Of a stretch of 40,415 bases of DNA, positions 28,086 through 35,738 are shown in pieces (the first letter of the stretch is position 1; each line of letters starts with the position of its first letter). The notes beneath the pieces were generated by a model. The model worked only from the letters and a program-made list of their open reading frames with translations. It did no database searches and was not told the origin of the DNA. The position numbers were made by a program, and so were the translations under genes. The stretch is from Pseudomonadota bacterium (GTDB taxonomy: Bacteria; Myxococcota_A; Polyangia; Fen-1088), in NCBI GenBank assembly GCA_017881315.1, contig JADGRB010000014.1, forward strand, positions 1 through 40,415, in the 5' to 3' direction.

Positions 28086-29051
28086 CTACCGCTGGGTGCC
28101 GCGATACCCGGCGATGAGCTCCCGGTCGGAGACGACCGTCTCGGCCCGGGTGCCGAGGAAGTAGATGCACGAGGCCGCGTCGAGCGCACCGGGGCGCTGC
28201 CCGAAGATGTGATCGGTAACCTCGAAGACGAACGCCGTGATCCGCCCGAACAGCGCCAGCGCCTTGGCGAGCGGCCGGGAGCGGGTCCAGGAGGCCAGGA
28301 AGTATCGCCAGGCCCAGGCCAGCGCCGTGCCGGGGCCGGCGACCGCGCCGCTCTCCAGCTCCGCGAAGCGGCGAAAGAGGCGACGGTGCCCCATGTGGCT
28401 GAAGCGGGTGAAGTCGTAGCCGTACAGATGGACCTGCTGCATGAACGGCGTCTCGGCGTAGACGATCCCGTTCGGCTTGAGGAGTCGGTGAATCTCCTCG
28501 ACGCAGCGCCAGGGGTCCGCCACGTGTTCGAGCACGGCCTGGGCCACCACCGCGTCGACGCTGCCGTCGCGAAACGGCAGATCGTGCGCGTCGCAGAAGA
28601 TCAGCGCCGCCGAGTCGGGCGAGGGGTCGACGTTCACGAGGCGGAGCGCCGGCTCCCCGGTGAGCGCCTTCATCCCCTTGCCCTGAAAGCCGCCGCCGAC
28701 CAGCAGCACCACGGGCGCGCTGCTGCGTTCCAGCAGCAAACGCTTCATGGTTTCGAAGCACCGGACGGCCGACAGATTCACCCCCGGAGACGGCAATCGG
28801 CTCACCCACCGGCGGAGCGCCCCGGCCCGGCCCGCGCCGGCCTTCAGAGGCGCGGCCTGCCCTGGCTGGTAGTCGCGGTGGTGGAAGACCGAGCGATCTT
28901 CGTCGATCAGCACGGGCCGGCCGTCGACGATCGGGAACCTCTTACCACACCGGGCGTCGCCACACGGCAGCACCTCACCGGTCGCGGGCGCGAAAGCCCC
29001 CTTGCAGGTCGGGCAACACAGCAGCTCGGCGAATGCCCGGTAGGAGCCCAC
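28086..29051 (-). CDS. Trm112-like zinc domain fused to a class I SAM methyltransferase
   Basis: A 321-residue protein. The N-terminus is a Trm112p-like zinc domain (about 8-50): AELLCCPTCKGAFAP ... CGDARCGKRFPIVDGRPVLID. The rest is a Rossmann methyltransferase (about 100-260) of the Methyltransf_11 type: VVLLVGGGFQGKGM (motif I, unusually G-G-G-F-Q), ALIFCDAHDLPFRDGSVDAVVAQAVLEHVADPWRCVEEIHRLLKPNGIVYAETPFMQQ. YGYDFTRFSHMGHRRLF follows, a pattern seen in methyltransferases of cell-surface and glycan clusters. The substrate is unknown. The start used is GTG 29051. Confidence 0.8.
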   Translation of the reverse strand: MGSYRAFAELLCCPTCKGAFAPATGEVLPCGDARCGKRFPIVDGRPVLIDEDRSVFHHRDYQPGQAAPLKAGAGRAGALRRWVSRLPSPGVNLSAVRCFETMKRLLLERSSAPVVLLVGGGFQGKGMKALTGEPALRLVNVDPSPDSAALIFCDAHDLPFRDGSVDAVVAQAVLEHVADPWRCVEEIHRLLKPNGIVYAETPFMQQVHLYGYDFTRFSHMGHRRLFRRFAELESGAVAGPGTALAWAWRYFLASWTRSRPLAKALALFGRITAFVFEVTDHIFGQRPGALDAASCIYFLGTRAETVVSDRELIAGYRGTQR

Positions 29052-29086
29052 GGCGGCCGACCTTAGCGCCGATCGCGCGCGATGTG

Positions 29087-31324
29087 TTACTTCGCCGCGA
29101 CCTTGAGCTTGCCGCCACGATCGATGTCCGCGTAGCAGACGGTGCGGTTCCGCCCGCCGTGCTTGGCCGCGTAGAGCGATTGATCGGCACGCGCGATGAT
29201 CTCCGCCTTGTCGCGGGCGTCGTCCGGATAACAGGCGACGCCGATCGAGAGCGTCACCTGAAAGGCCCCCTGCGGCGACGCGAACGACTGCTGCGCGACC
29301 TCCTGGCGAATGCGTTCGGCGAGCTGAAACGCGCCCGCGCGATCGGTCCCCTCGAGGACGATCGTGAACTCCTCACCGCCGTAGCGGGCGACGATGTCGA
29401 TCTTGCGGGCGCTGGCCTTGAGGATCACGGCGACCCGCCGCAGCACCTCGTCGCCGGTGGGGTGGCCGTAGGTGTCGTTGACCTTCTTGAAGTGATCGAT
29501 GTCGGTGAGCAGCAGCGACACCGCGAAGGTGCGCCGATCGGCGCGCCCCAGCATGGCGGTAAAGCGCTCCTGAAAGGTCCGGTGGTTGACCAGGCCCGTG
29601 AGACCGTCGGTGGTGGCCTGCTCCTCGACCACCTCGTACATGCGCGCGTTCTGCATCGAGATGGCGACCTGGTTGGCGATCACGCCCAGCATCTCGCGGC
29701 GGTCGGAGGGGAAGGCGCCCGCGCGTTTGGCGGCCACGGTGAAGGTCCCGATCACTTCGTCCTTGACCAACAACGGCAGGACCAGCAGCGACTCGTGGTC
29801 CTTGATCCGCATCGGGTGCGAGAACAGCGGCACGTCGCGCTCGCGCCATTCACCGCCGGCGGGCAATGCCAGCTTGTTCTTGGCCGCCATCGACGCGAAC
29901 GAAGAGGGATCCTTGTGCGTCGAGCCGAGCAGCGTTTCGGCCAGCTCCCCCACCACGCAGCGGATGGTGTGGCTGCCCCGGCGCGCGTCGTAGGTGGCGA
30001 TGGCGGCCAGGTCGAACTCGCAGACGCCGCGCGCGCCGGTGATGGCGGCGGTGTACACCTCGTCGAGCGTGAGCGCGCGGTTCAGCTCCGCCGAGGCTCG
30101 GTAGAAACGCTCGTGCTCGTCCTTCGAGCGCTCGACCGCCTGGAACACGCGCTCGGATTGCACGACCCGCACCACCTGATCCGCAGCGCTCGCCATGAGC
30201 GCCAGCGCCGCGTCGTCGAAGGGCCGCTCCCCCGCGCGATCGCCGACGAGGACGCCGCGCGCCGCGCGCCCCTCGACCACCGGCACGCCCACGAACGCGC
30301 CCACCGTCGCCGGCCCGCTGTAGTAGGGGAGAAGCGACAGGCGCGGCGCCTCCAGCACGAACGGGCGCATCTCTTTCAGGATCGCGCCCAGCACCCCTTC
30401 GCCCGCGCCGATCGCCCCCTCCACCACGTGCGTCGACTCGGTGCAGAGCTCCTTGACCTTGAGCCGCTCGCCGCTCTCGTCGAGCCAGAGCAGCGCGCAG
30501 GTCTGCAGCTCCAGCGCCGACCGCAGCAGATCGAGATTGTAATAGAGCTGCTGGTGGATGGTCTGGATCGATCCTGCAGAGAGCTTCTCCTGCTCCTCGG
30601 CTCGGCTACGCACGCGGCTCTCGTGCGAAAGCGCGGTCGAGATCAGCCGGAAATCGCGGGCCTCCTCGCGCATCGCCGCCACCTCGCCCTCGAGGTGCCG
30701 GCGGCGCTCGCGGCGCTGGCGGGCCACCTCGGCGTGCAGGAACACCACGTTCAGCAGGGCAAACACCGCGATGAACCCGACGTGGCCCGGGAAGGCCGCC
30801 GCCGCTTCCGGCGTGGCCGTCGGCCCGAACGAGAGCACCGCCTCGAACCCGATCGCGGCCCCCGCCAGCGGCAGCCCCACCGCCAGCCGGTGGAACGTCA
30901 CCAGGAAGCTGACCACCGCGTAGACCAGCGGATAGATCGACGACACCACGCCGCCCGAAAACGCGAGCAGCAGGTAGACCGTCGTGAGCAGGAGCAGGCC
31001 GACCTCCGCGTCGGAGATCGCCTCGCGGCGCGGCGTGCGACGGCGCTCCGCGATCCGCACGCGCGCCGAGATCTTGTAGGCCAGCAAGAGCGTGAGCACC
31101 GCCGCGGCGGCCACCCGCCGCAGATCCGCCCCCGGCAACCGCAGATCCGGGAACCACCCCCGCCAGAACAGAAACAGGAACGCGGTGCAGACGCCGAAGG
31201 CCAGCACGGCCCGGAACACCCGGCCGACGTGGTAACCGATTCGTTCGGCCAGCGGCGCCCCGCGCAGCGTGCCATCGCGCAACGCCCGCCGGACCCGCGC
31301 GCGACTGCGCCGCATCTCCTTCAT
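29087..31324 (-). CDS. Membrane GAF-GAF-GGDEF diguanylate cyclase, DmxA-like architecture
   Basis: A 745-residue protein with six predicted TM helices in residues about 33-205, a short coiled coil, GAF 1 (about 255-400), GAF 2 (about 415-570) and GGDEF (about 580-735). The active motif GGEEF is at 649-653, preceded five residues earlier by the I-site RKID; LLLTDIDHFKKVNDTYGHPTGDEVL is intact, so active c-di-GMP synthesis with product inhibition is expected. The six-TM, two-GAF, GGDEF order is that of Myxococcus xanthus DmxA, which acts at the division site; orthology is inferred from architecture only. Start ATG 31324 overlaps the stop of the FtsB-like gene (ATGA). Confidence 0.9.
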   Translation of the reverse strand: MKEMRRSRARVRRALRDGTLRGAPLAERIGYHVGRVFRAVLAFGVCTAFLFLFWRGWFPDLRLPGADLRRVAAAAVLTLLLAYKISARVRIAERRRTPRREAISDAEVGLLLLTTVYLLLAFSGGVVSSIYPLVYAVVSFLVTFHRLAVGLPLAGAAIGFEAVLSFGPTATPEAAAAFPGHVGFIAVFALLNVVFLHAEVARQRRERRRHLEGEVAAMREEARDFRLISTALSHESRVRSRAEEQEKLSAGSIQTIHQQLYYNLDLLRSALELQTCALLWLDESGERLKVKELCTESTHVVEGAIGAGEGVLGAILKEMRPFVLEAPRLSLLPYYSGPATVGAFVGVPVVEGRAARGVLVGDRAGERPFDDAALALMASAADQVVRVVQSERVFQAVERSKDEHERFYRASAELNRALTLDEVYTAAITGARGVCEFDLAAIATYDARRGSHTIRCVVGELAETLLGSTHKDPSSFASMAAKNKLALPAGGEWRERDVPLFSHPMRIKDHESLLVLPLLVKDEVIGTFTVAAKRAGAFPSDRREMLGVIANQVAISMQNARMYEVVEEQATTDGLTGLVNHRTFQERFTAMLGRADRRTFAVSLLLTDIDHFKKVNDTYGHPTGDEVLRRVAVILKASARKIDIVARYGGEEFTIVLEGTDRAGAFQLAERIRQEVAQQSFASPQGAFQVTLSIGVACYPDDARDKAEIIARADQSLYAAKHGGRNRTVCYADIDRGGKLKVAAK

Positions 31325-31623
31325 GGCCGTTTCGAGAGATCGACGACGATCTCACCCGGCCGCACCCAACCGAGCTCCGCGCGCGCGACGCGCTCGATCG
31401 CAGACGGGTCGTCGCGCAGCGCCTCGGCTTGTCGGGTCAACCGTTCATTCTCCGCGGTCAGCTCGCGGTTGCGGGCGTGCAGCGACGCCAGATCGCGCCG
31501 CAACGCGATGGTCCGGGCGAAGCCCGATCGCGCGTAGAGGTGGTAAGGAACATAGGCGAGGACGAACGCCACCACCGCAGCGGCGCCCAGCCGCCCCGCC
31601 CAAGTCTTGGTCTCCCGGCGCAT
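31321..31623 (-). CDS. ftsB: FtsB/DivIC-type septum formation initiator protein
   Basis: A 100-residue single-pass protein: short basic N-terminus (RRETKTWAGR), one TM helix (about 12-31, LGAAAVVAFVLAYVPYHLYA), then a coiled coil (RTIALRRDLASLHARNRELTAENERLTRQAEALRDDPSAIERVARAELGWVRPGEIVVDL). The final ERVAR(A/E)ELGWVRPGE(I/E)V motif is diagnostic for the FtsB/DivIC family, which bridges FtsQ and FtsL in the divisome. The track ORF begins at 31716; ATG 31623 fits the family length. The stop overlaps the DmxA-like gene's ATG, so division and c-di-GMP genes are translationally coupled. Confidence 0.88.
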   Translation of the reverse strand: MRRETKTWAGRLGAAAVVAFVLAYVPYHLYARSGFARTIALRRDLASLHARNRELTAENERLTRQAEALRDDPSAIERVARAELGWVRPGEIVVDLSKRP

Positions 31624-31730
31624 GCGAGCTTCCCGCAAGGCCAGTATCCGACCGGAGTGGGAGCCCGTCCATTTTCCTGCCCCCACCGCCCCACCCTGCG
31701 CCCCGCCCGCGTCCACCCCGAGCGCCCACG

Positions 31731-31762
31731 AAAAAACCGACGCCCCCGGGGGGAGCGTCGGT
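31731..31762 (-). terminator. Strong intrinsic terminator after the YtxH gene
   Basis: On the minus strand ACCGACGC (31762-31755) pairs with GCGTCGGT (31743-31736) around a C-rich/G-rich loop that can extend the stem, followed by a run of T (31736-31731). It is the clearest Rho-independent terminator in the window and ends the five-gene membrane-protein cluster. Confidence 0.85.
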
Positions 31763-31780
31763 CATCGAAGAAGCCAGGAG

Positions 31781-32062
31781 CTACGCAGGTTTGTTGGCGC
31801 TGGCCGATTCGCGGCCCGACACCGACTTCACCGCCTCGTTGAGAGCCTCCGGTGCGCCCCGGAGCCGATCGCGGATGTCCTCCCGAAGCTCGCGGCCCGG
31901 TTTGGGCGCCAGCATCAGCGCGATCCCCGCGCCGACCAGCAGCCCGACGCCGAAGGTGCCGAGCGTTCCCGCCAACCACGCCCCGGTCGAGCTCTTGGTC
32001 TCGAGCCCTAAGAGCCCGAGGATTTCGTCTTTGTCGAGATTCTTGATGTCCTTGAGATTCAT
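31781..32062 (-). CDS. YtxH-like single-pass membrane protein
   Basis: A 93-residue protein with a glycine-rich TM helix (about 30-53, WLAGTLGTFGVGLLVGAGIALMLAPKPGRELREDIRDRL). The 'G.G.GLL..APK.G.E.R.di' pattern is the YtxH domain, found in general-stress and envelope proteins. The track ORF starts at 32089, but ATG 32062 has an ideal AGGAGG (32075-32070) 7 bases upstream. It is the last gene before the strong terminator at 31731-31762. Confidence 0.8.
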   Translation of the reverse strand: MNLKDIKNLDKDEILGLLGLETKSSTGAWLAGTLGTFGVGLLVGAGIALMLAPKPGRELREDIRDRLRGAPEALNEAVKSVSGRESASANKPA

Positions 32063-32069
32063 CGGAATG

Positions 32070-32075
32070 CCTCCT
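32070..32075 (-). promoter_or_regulatory. Ribosome-binding site that fixes the YtxH gene start
   Basis: AGGAGG on the minus strand, 7 bases before ATG 32062. It lies downstream of the ORF-track start (32089) and so rules it out as the main start. Confidence 0.8.
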
Positions 32076-32085
32076 GTGTTCACGT

Positions 32086-32490
32086 TCACTTAGCGGCCTT
32101 GTGGCCCTTACCCGTTCCACGTCCTACGCCGCTGTCTCCATCGGCCAGCACCGTGGCCAGCCCCGCGATCTGATCTTTGAGCAGCGGGACCAACGCCAAC
32201 CGCACGCCGATCCGCAGGCCCAGCCGCACGATCCGCGAGGTCAGCGGCGTGAAGATGCCGCCCCCGATCACGTACCCCAGCCCCAGCGCCGCCGCGACCG
32301 AGCCGTAAGGCCGACGCTTGACGCGCCCTTTTATGTCGATGGCGTCCGTGAGATCCGAAAAGGCGCCACGCGTCTGCGTCCACGCCTCTTGCGCCGAATC
32401 GCTGACCCGATCGACCCGCTGGCCGATCGTGTGAACGCCGTCATTTTCGGTCGCTCGCCCATTGGGCGGATTCTTTTCCGGGGTGTGCAT
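32086..32490 (-). CDS. Small glycine-rich single-pass membrane protein, function unknown
   Basis: A 134-residue protein starting MHTPEKNPPNGRATENDGVHTIGQRVDRVSDSAQEAWTQTRGAFSDLTDAIDIKGRVKRRPYGSVAAALGLGYVIGGGIFTPLTSRIVRLGLRIGVRLALVPLLKDQI. An amphipathic polar first half leads to a TM/hairpin segment (about 62-80) and a second hydrophobic helix. This is the arrangement of DUF883/YtxH-type stress proteins, but I do not recognise a named family. ATG 32490 has AGGGAG (32503-32498) 7 bases upstream; GTG 32523, overlapping the preceding stop, is the alternative. Confidence 0.75.
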   Translation of the reverse strand: MHTPEKNPPNGRATENDGVHTIGQRVDRVSDSAQEAWTQTRGAFSDLTDAIDIKGRVKRRPYGSVAAALGLGYVIGGGIFTPLTSRIVRLGLRIGVRLALVPLLKDQIAGLATVLADGDSGVGRGTGKGHKAAK

Positions 32491-32519
32491 TGGTTTTCTC
32501 CCTTTGTCCGTGGGCCGCT

Positions 32520-32717
32520 TCACACCCGGCGGGCGATCTTGCCGATGAGGAAGCCGAGCGCGACCGCGCCCACCAGGCAGGTTCCGGGGTTTTCCTTGAT
32601 GTAGTCGATCGCCTTGTCGTTCAGCGATGTCAGCCGTCGTTTGGCGTCCTCGATCTGCGGCCGAACCCGGTCGCCGATCTCACGCGCGGTTGCTTCGATC
32701 TGATCCGTCATTTCCAT
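32520..32717 (-). CDS. DUF883/ElaB-YqjD-like small membrane protein
   Basis: A 65-residue protein: a helical, charged N-terminus (TDQIEATAREIGDRVRPQIEDAKRRLTSLNDKAIDYIKENP) followed by a C-terminal TM helix (GTCLVGAVALGFLIGKIARRV). This order, with the 'Y(I/V)xENP' junction, is typical of the ElaB/YqjD/DUF883 family, C-tail-anchored inner-membrane proteins that in E. coli bind ribosomes in stationary phase. ATG 32717 has GAGGAGA upstream; ATG 32711 is possible. Confidence 0.82.
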   Translation of the reverse strand: MEMTDQIEATAREIGDRVRPQIEDAKRRLTSLNDKAIDYIKENPGTCLVGAVALGFLIGKIARRV

Positions 32718-32750
32718 GGCTCTCTCCTCGGTTTTTTTGTATGCACCGCG

Positions 32751-32951
32751 CTACCGCCGGTTCCCGAACCAAAACCCCACCACGAACGCCGCGCCCAGAA
32801 AGGTCCCCGGCCGGCGCGCGAACCAGTTTCGCCAGTTGGTCTGACGCACGACCTCGTCGCGCAACGCGACCACCGACAGAGCCACCCGCTCGCGGGTGCG
32901 CTCGACCTCCGCCTCGGCGCGTGCCAGCTCGTCGATGTTGTTGGTAGTCAT
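32751..32951 (-). CDS. DUF3618-like small membrane protein
   Basis: A 66-residue protein: MTTNNIDELARAEAEVERTRERVALSVVALRDEVVRQTNWRNWFARRPGTFLGAAFVVGFWFGNRR. The N-terminal coiled helix with 'eveRTRerva.s...Lr..v' and the C-terminal RRP-G-TM segment match DUF3618-type proteins. The track start at 32969 is less likely than ATG 32951. It sits between the holin-like and DUF883-like genes, the usual neighbourhood for such proteins. Confidence 0.75.
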   Translation of the reverse strand: MTTNNIDELARAEAEVERTRERVALSVVALRDEVVRQTNWRNWFARRPGTFLGAAFVVGFWFGNRR

Positions 32952-32976
32952 GGGCGTTCTCTTGGTCACGTGGTCG

Positions 32977-33396
32977 TCAGGGGGCCGTCAAGGCGTTCGA
33001 GCGGGCGGCCTGGCCCAGCGCGCTCACGCTGCGAGCGGCCTCCATCCCAGATTCGGGCAGAATTCGGGTCTGCTGCACCTTCCGGAGGGCGTAGACCAGT
33101 CCCACCACGCCGGCGATCAAGTTCGGCGCGGCCACGAACACGAAGGCCAGCGGGGCGCCGACCAAGGTCGCCAGCGCTAACCCCGCCGCCGTGCAGGCGA
33201 AGGCATAGCCTAACACCAGCACGATCGCGGCCACCGCGAGGACCGCCACCCCGCGGCCGTAGCTCTTGGCCTCGGCGACCAGCTCGATTCGAGCCAGCTT
33301 GACGTGATCCGAGACGAGCTGGCCGAGGCCATCCGCCGTCTCCTTGAGGCGGGCAACGATCCCGTCCCCCTCATCCCTCGGTTGCAACCGCGTCAT
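32977..33396 (-). CDS. Holin-X/DUF1469-family two-helix membrane protein
   Basis: A 139-residue protein: a soluble amphipathic N-terminus (RLKETADGLGQLVSDHVKLARIELVAEAKSYGRG) and two TM helices (about 50-75 and 80-105). 'G.LV.dhvkLaRiEL..E.' is the hallmark of the 'phage holin family/Holin-X' group, which is chromosomal and not phage-derived in most bacteria. It commonly neighbours DUF883 and DUF3618 genes, as here. Start ATG 33396 is preferred over the track's 33438. First gene of the five-gene membrane cluster. Confidence 0.82.
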   Translation of the reverse strand: MTRLQPRDEGDGIVARLKETADGLGQLVSDHVKLARIELVAEAKSYGRGVAVLAVAAIVLVLGYAFACTAAGLALATLVGAPLAFVFVAAPNLIAGVVGLVYALRKVQQTRILPESGMEAARSVSALGQAARSNALTAP

Positions 33397-33459
33397 CACG
33401 GTACCGAGTTTAAGCACGAGCGGTGTCCGCGCAAGCACCCCTGGGGCTCGACTTCCGGC

Positions 33460-34083
33460 CTATCGAAGGAAGGTGTCGAGCGGGGCGGGGCAGAGCTCGC
33501 GGAGCTTGCAGCCGCGGCAGGCCGCGCCGCGCCAAATGCGGTCGAACATCTCTTGCGCGCGATCGAGCAGGCCGTCGTCGGCCCCGGCAAATCCCAGCTC
33601 GAAGTTGCGCCGCCCCTCCCCTTTCGCTCCCAGGCCCGCCCCGGTCCAGTTGGCGCTGCCGACATAGACGAAGGCGCCGTCGACGATCACCGTCTTGAAG
33701 TGGACGCGCGGGCAGGCGCGGAGGTCCAGCGCCTGTTTGAGGCGTGCGGACTTGGTGAGGCGGGCCAGGGTGGCCCGGAAGGCGCGCGAGGGCGGAGAAG
33801 CATGCAGAATCCGCAGCTCGACCCCGCGCCCGGCCAGATCGTCGAACACCTCCAAAATGGACCGATAGACGGACCGAGAGGCGCCGCCCCGGCCCGCGGT
33901 GCGCGCGGTGCGCCGTCGCCCGGGAACCGCCCGATGGTCCTCGACCATCAGCTCTTTGAGGTTGGCGGTGGCGATCCAGACGCTGCGGCGCGCCTCCATC
34001 GCGGCGCGCACCACCCGTTCGTAGTGGCCGCGACCCCCGACCAGCTCGAGCGCAAACGAGCGCGCGGGCTCGACGAAGTCCAC
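33460..34083 (-). CDS. Phospholipase-D-family (single HKD) protein with C-terminal C-x2-C-x5-C-P motif
   Basis: A 207-residue PLD-superfamily protein. The HKD motif is His128-x-Lys130-x4-Asp135 in VHFKTVIVDGAFVYVGSANWTG; only one copy is present, so a dimer would be needed to form the active site, as in Nuc/BfiI-type nucleases. Four cysteines occur: Cys124 just before HKD and Cys189, Cys192, Cys198 in ACRGCKLRELCPAP. The C-x2-C-x5-C-P spacing, with a distant fourth Cys, resembles the Fe-S cluster ligands of Cas4/AddB-type nucleases. Function as a DNA-processing nuclease is inferred. The GTG start (34083) lies 6 bases after rmuC. Confidence 0.82.
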   Translation of the reverse strand: MDFVEPARSFALELVGGRGHYERVVRAAMEARRSVWIATANLKELMVEDHRAVPGRRRTARTAGRGGASRSVYRSILEVFDDLAGRGVELRILHASPPSRAFRATLARLTKSARLKQALDLRACPRVHFKTVIVDGAFVYVGSANWTGAGLGAKGEGRRNFELGFAGADDGLLDRAQEMFDRIWRGAACRGCKLRELCPAPLDTFLR

Positions 34084-34089
34084 GGGCCG

Positions 34090-35568
34090 CTAACCCCCTT
34101 CGTCGTTGGCCGGCGAGAGGGCCAGCGCGAGCGAAGGCTGGGGAAGCGGATGCGGGCGCGCACGCCGCTCGACGGGATTGGCGCTCGCGGCGCGCACGTC
34201 GATCTCGTCGATCTCGACCAGCTCTTTCTTCCCGCGCGCGTCCAGCGCCTCGAGGCGACGGGCCGAAACCGTTACCCGGCCGTTGAATGAGCTGAGCGCC
34301 TGGTTGAAGTGCTTGACCGACTGATTGAGCGAGCCGCCGAGCTCCGCGAAGTACTCCAGCACGGTGGCGATCCGCCCGTGCAGGTTGCGCCCCTCGTCGC
34401 TGATCTTCTGCGCGTTCTCGGCCAGGCGCTCTTCGCGCCAGCCGCAGCTGGTCGTCAGCAACAGTCCGAGCAGCGTGGTGGGCGTCGCGATCAGCACCCG
34501 CTGCGCCACCCCTTCCTCGATCAACCCCGGCATCTGTTCGAGCGCCACGTCGTAAAACGACTCGCCCGGCAGGAACATCACCACGAACTCGGTCGACCCG
34601 GCGAACCCTTCCCAGTAGCTCTTCGCGGAGAGCTTGCGGATGTGAGCCTGGACCTGCGTCGCGTGGTGGCGCAGCTTGGCCGCCCGCGCCTCCTCGTCGC
34701 TGGTTTCGAGCGCCTCGAGATAGGCGCCGAGCGGCGCCTTGGCGTCGACCACGATGTTGCGGCCACCCGGCAACCGGACCACCATGTCGGGGCGCAACCG
34801 TCCGTCCTCGCCGAGCGCGGTGACCTGCTGTTCGAAGTCGCAGTGCTCGAGCATGCCGGCCAGCTCCACCACGCGCCGCAGCTGCATCTCACCCCAGCGT
34901 CCCCGCACCGACGGCGTCTTGAGCGCGCTCACCAGGTTGCCGGTCGCGTCCCGCAGCTTCTCCTGCGTCTCCGAGATCGTCTGCATCTGCTGGCGAAGCG
35001 CGCCGTACGCGGTGCCGCGCTCGCGCTCCATCGCGCGCACCTGCTCGTCCACTTTTTCCAGGGAGGCGCGCACCGGCCCCACCATCCCCTCGATCGCCTT
35101 GTGCTGCGCCAGCTGTCGCGCCTCCAGCTCGACGGAGGTCTCTTTCCGAACCGCCCCGAAGCGCTCGGTCGCCAGCGCCAGAAAGTCCTCCTGGCTCGCG
35201 CGCAACGCCTCCCCCGCCAGCGCCTGGAAGGTGTCGCCCAGCTGAACCTTGGCCCCCTCGAGCAACGTGCGCTGCTCGTCCAGGCTGCGCGACAACCCCT
35301 CCGCCCGCTCCGCTTCCGTGGCCCGCTGGCTTTCGACCTGCCGGAGCGCCGCCTCCAGCGCGTTGGCCCGCCCTTCCGCCTGCCGCGCCTGCTCCCCCAG
35401 CGTCTCCGCCCGGGCGGCCGAAGCGCTGGCCCGGGTCGCGGACTCGCGAACCGCGACCTCGGCAAACGCTCGCCCGCGCGCCGCCGCGAGCAGCCAGGCG
35501 ACCGCGCCCATCGTTAGACCACCGATCAAGAACGCCGACGCGCCGACCGCCAGCCAGGATTGCTCCAT
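34090..35568 (-). CDS. rmuC: RmuC-type DNA recombination protein
   Basis: A 492-residue RmuC-family protein, linked in E. coli to limiting inversion at short repeats. An N-terminal TM helix (about 8-30, VGASAFLIGGLTMGAVAWLLAA) is followed by a long coiled coil (about 35-200) and the RmuC domain (about 210-440). The domain shows LKTPSVRGRWGEMQLRRVVELAGMLEHCDFEQQ, LPGGRNIVVDAKAPLGAYLEAL, SYWEGFAGSTEFVVMFLPGESFYDVAL and VLIATPTTLLGLLLTTSCGWREERLAENAQKI. The restriction-endonuclease-like core (VDAK) is intact. Start ATG 35568. It is divergent from the mevalonate operon, with 170 bases between, and overlaps neither neighbour. Confidence 0.93.
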   Translation of the reverse strand: MEQSWLAVGASAFLIGGLTMGAVAWLLAAARGRAFAEVAVRESATRASASAARAETLGEQARQAEGRANALEAALRQVESQRATEAERAEGLSRSLDEQRTLLEGAKVQLGDTFQALAGEALRASQEDFLALATERFGAVRKETSVELEARQLAQHKAIEGMVGPVRASLEKVDEQVRAMERERGTAYGALRQQMQTISETQEKLRDATGNLVSALKTPSVRGRWGEMQLRRVVELAGMLEHCDFEQQVTALGEDGRLRPDMVVRLPGGRNIVVDAKAPLGAYLEALETSDEEARAAKLRHHATQVQAHIRKLSAKSYWEGFAGSTEFVVMFLPGESFYDVALEQMPGLIEEGVAQRVLIATPTTLLGLLLTTSCGWREERLAENAQKISDEGRNLHGRIATVLEYFAELGGSLNQSVKHFNQALSSFNGRVTVSARRLEALDARGKKELVEIDEIDVRAASANPVERRARPHPLPQPSLALALSPANDEGG

Positions 35569-35738
35569 GGCCCGATACTATCCACCCGTTCAGGTCAGGG
35601 CAAGAAAAGCGGGCTGCCGGTCCCGCCGGTCAGGAAAACCGGGTCTGGGCGCGGCGCGGCGCCAATTTCAATTTTTTTTGAAAAAACTAATGGCCGCTTG
35701 CCGCTCCGGGCGCAAAGGTTCTATACGAAAGGGCTGGC
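35569..35738. promoter_or_regulatory. Divergent intergenic region rmuC/fni with an A/T-rich island
   Basis: The largest gap in the window (170 bases). It holds a strikingly A/T-rich stretch (aatttcaattttttttgaaaaaactaa, about 35664-35690) in otherwise GC-rich DNA, a candidate UP element or bend. A weak promoter reads TTGCCG (35698-35703), 18 bases, TATACG (35722-35727). AAAGGG at 35728-35733 is a good ribosome-binding site for fni. Confidence 0.45.

Noticed and set aside
32977-33396. 'Holin'-type protein as evidence of a prophage
   Set aside because: The holin-X/DUF1469 family is normally chromosomal, and the neighbours are DUF883/DUF3618/YtxH stress-type genes without phage structural or integrase genes.
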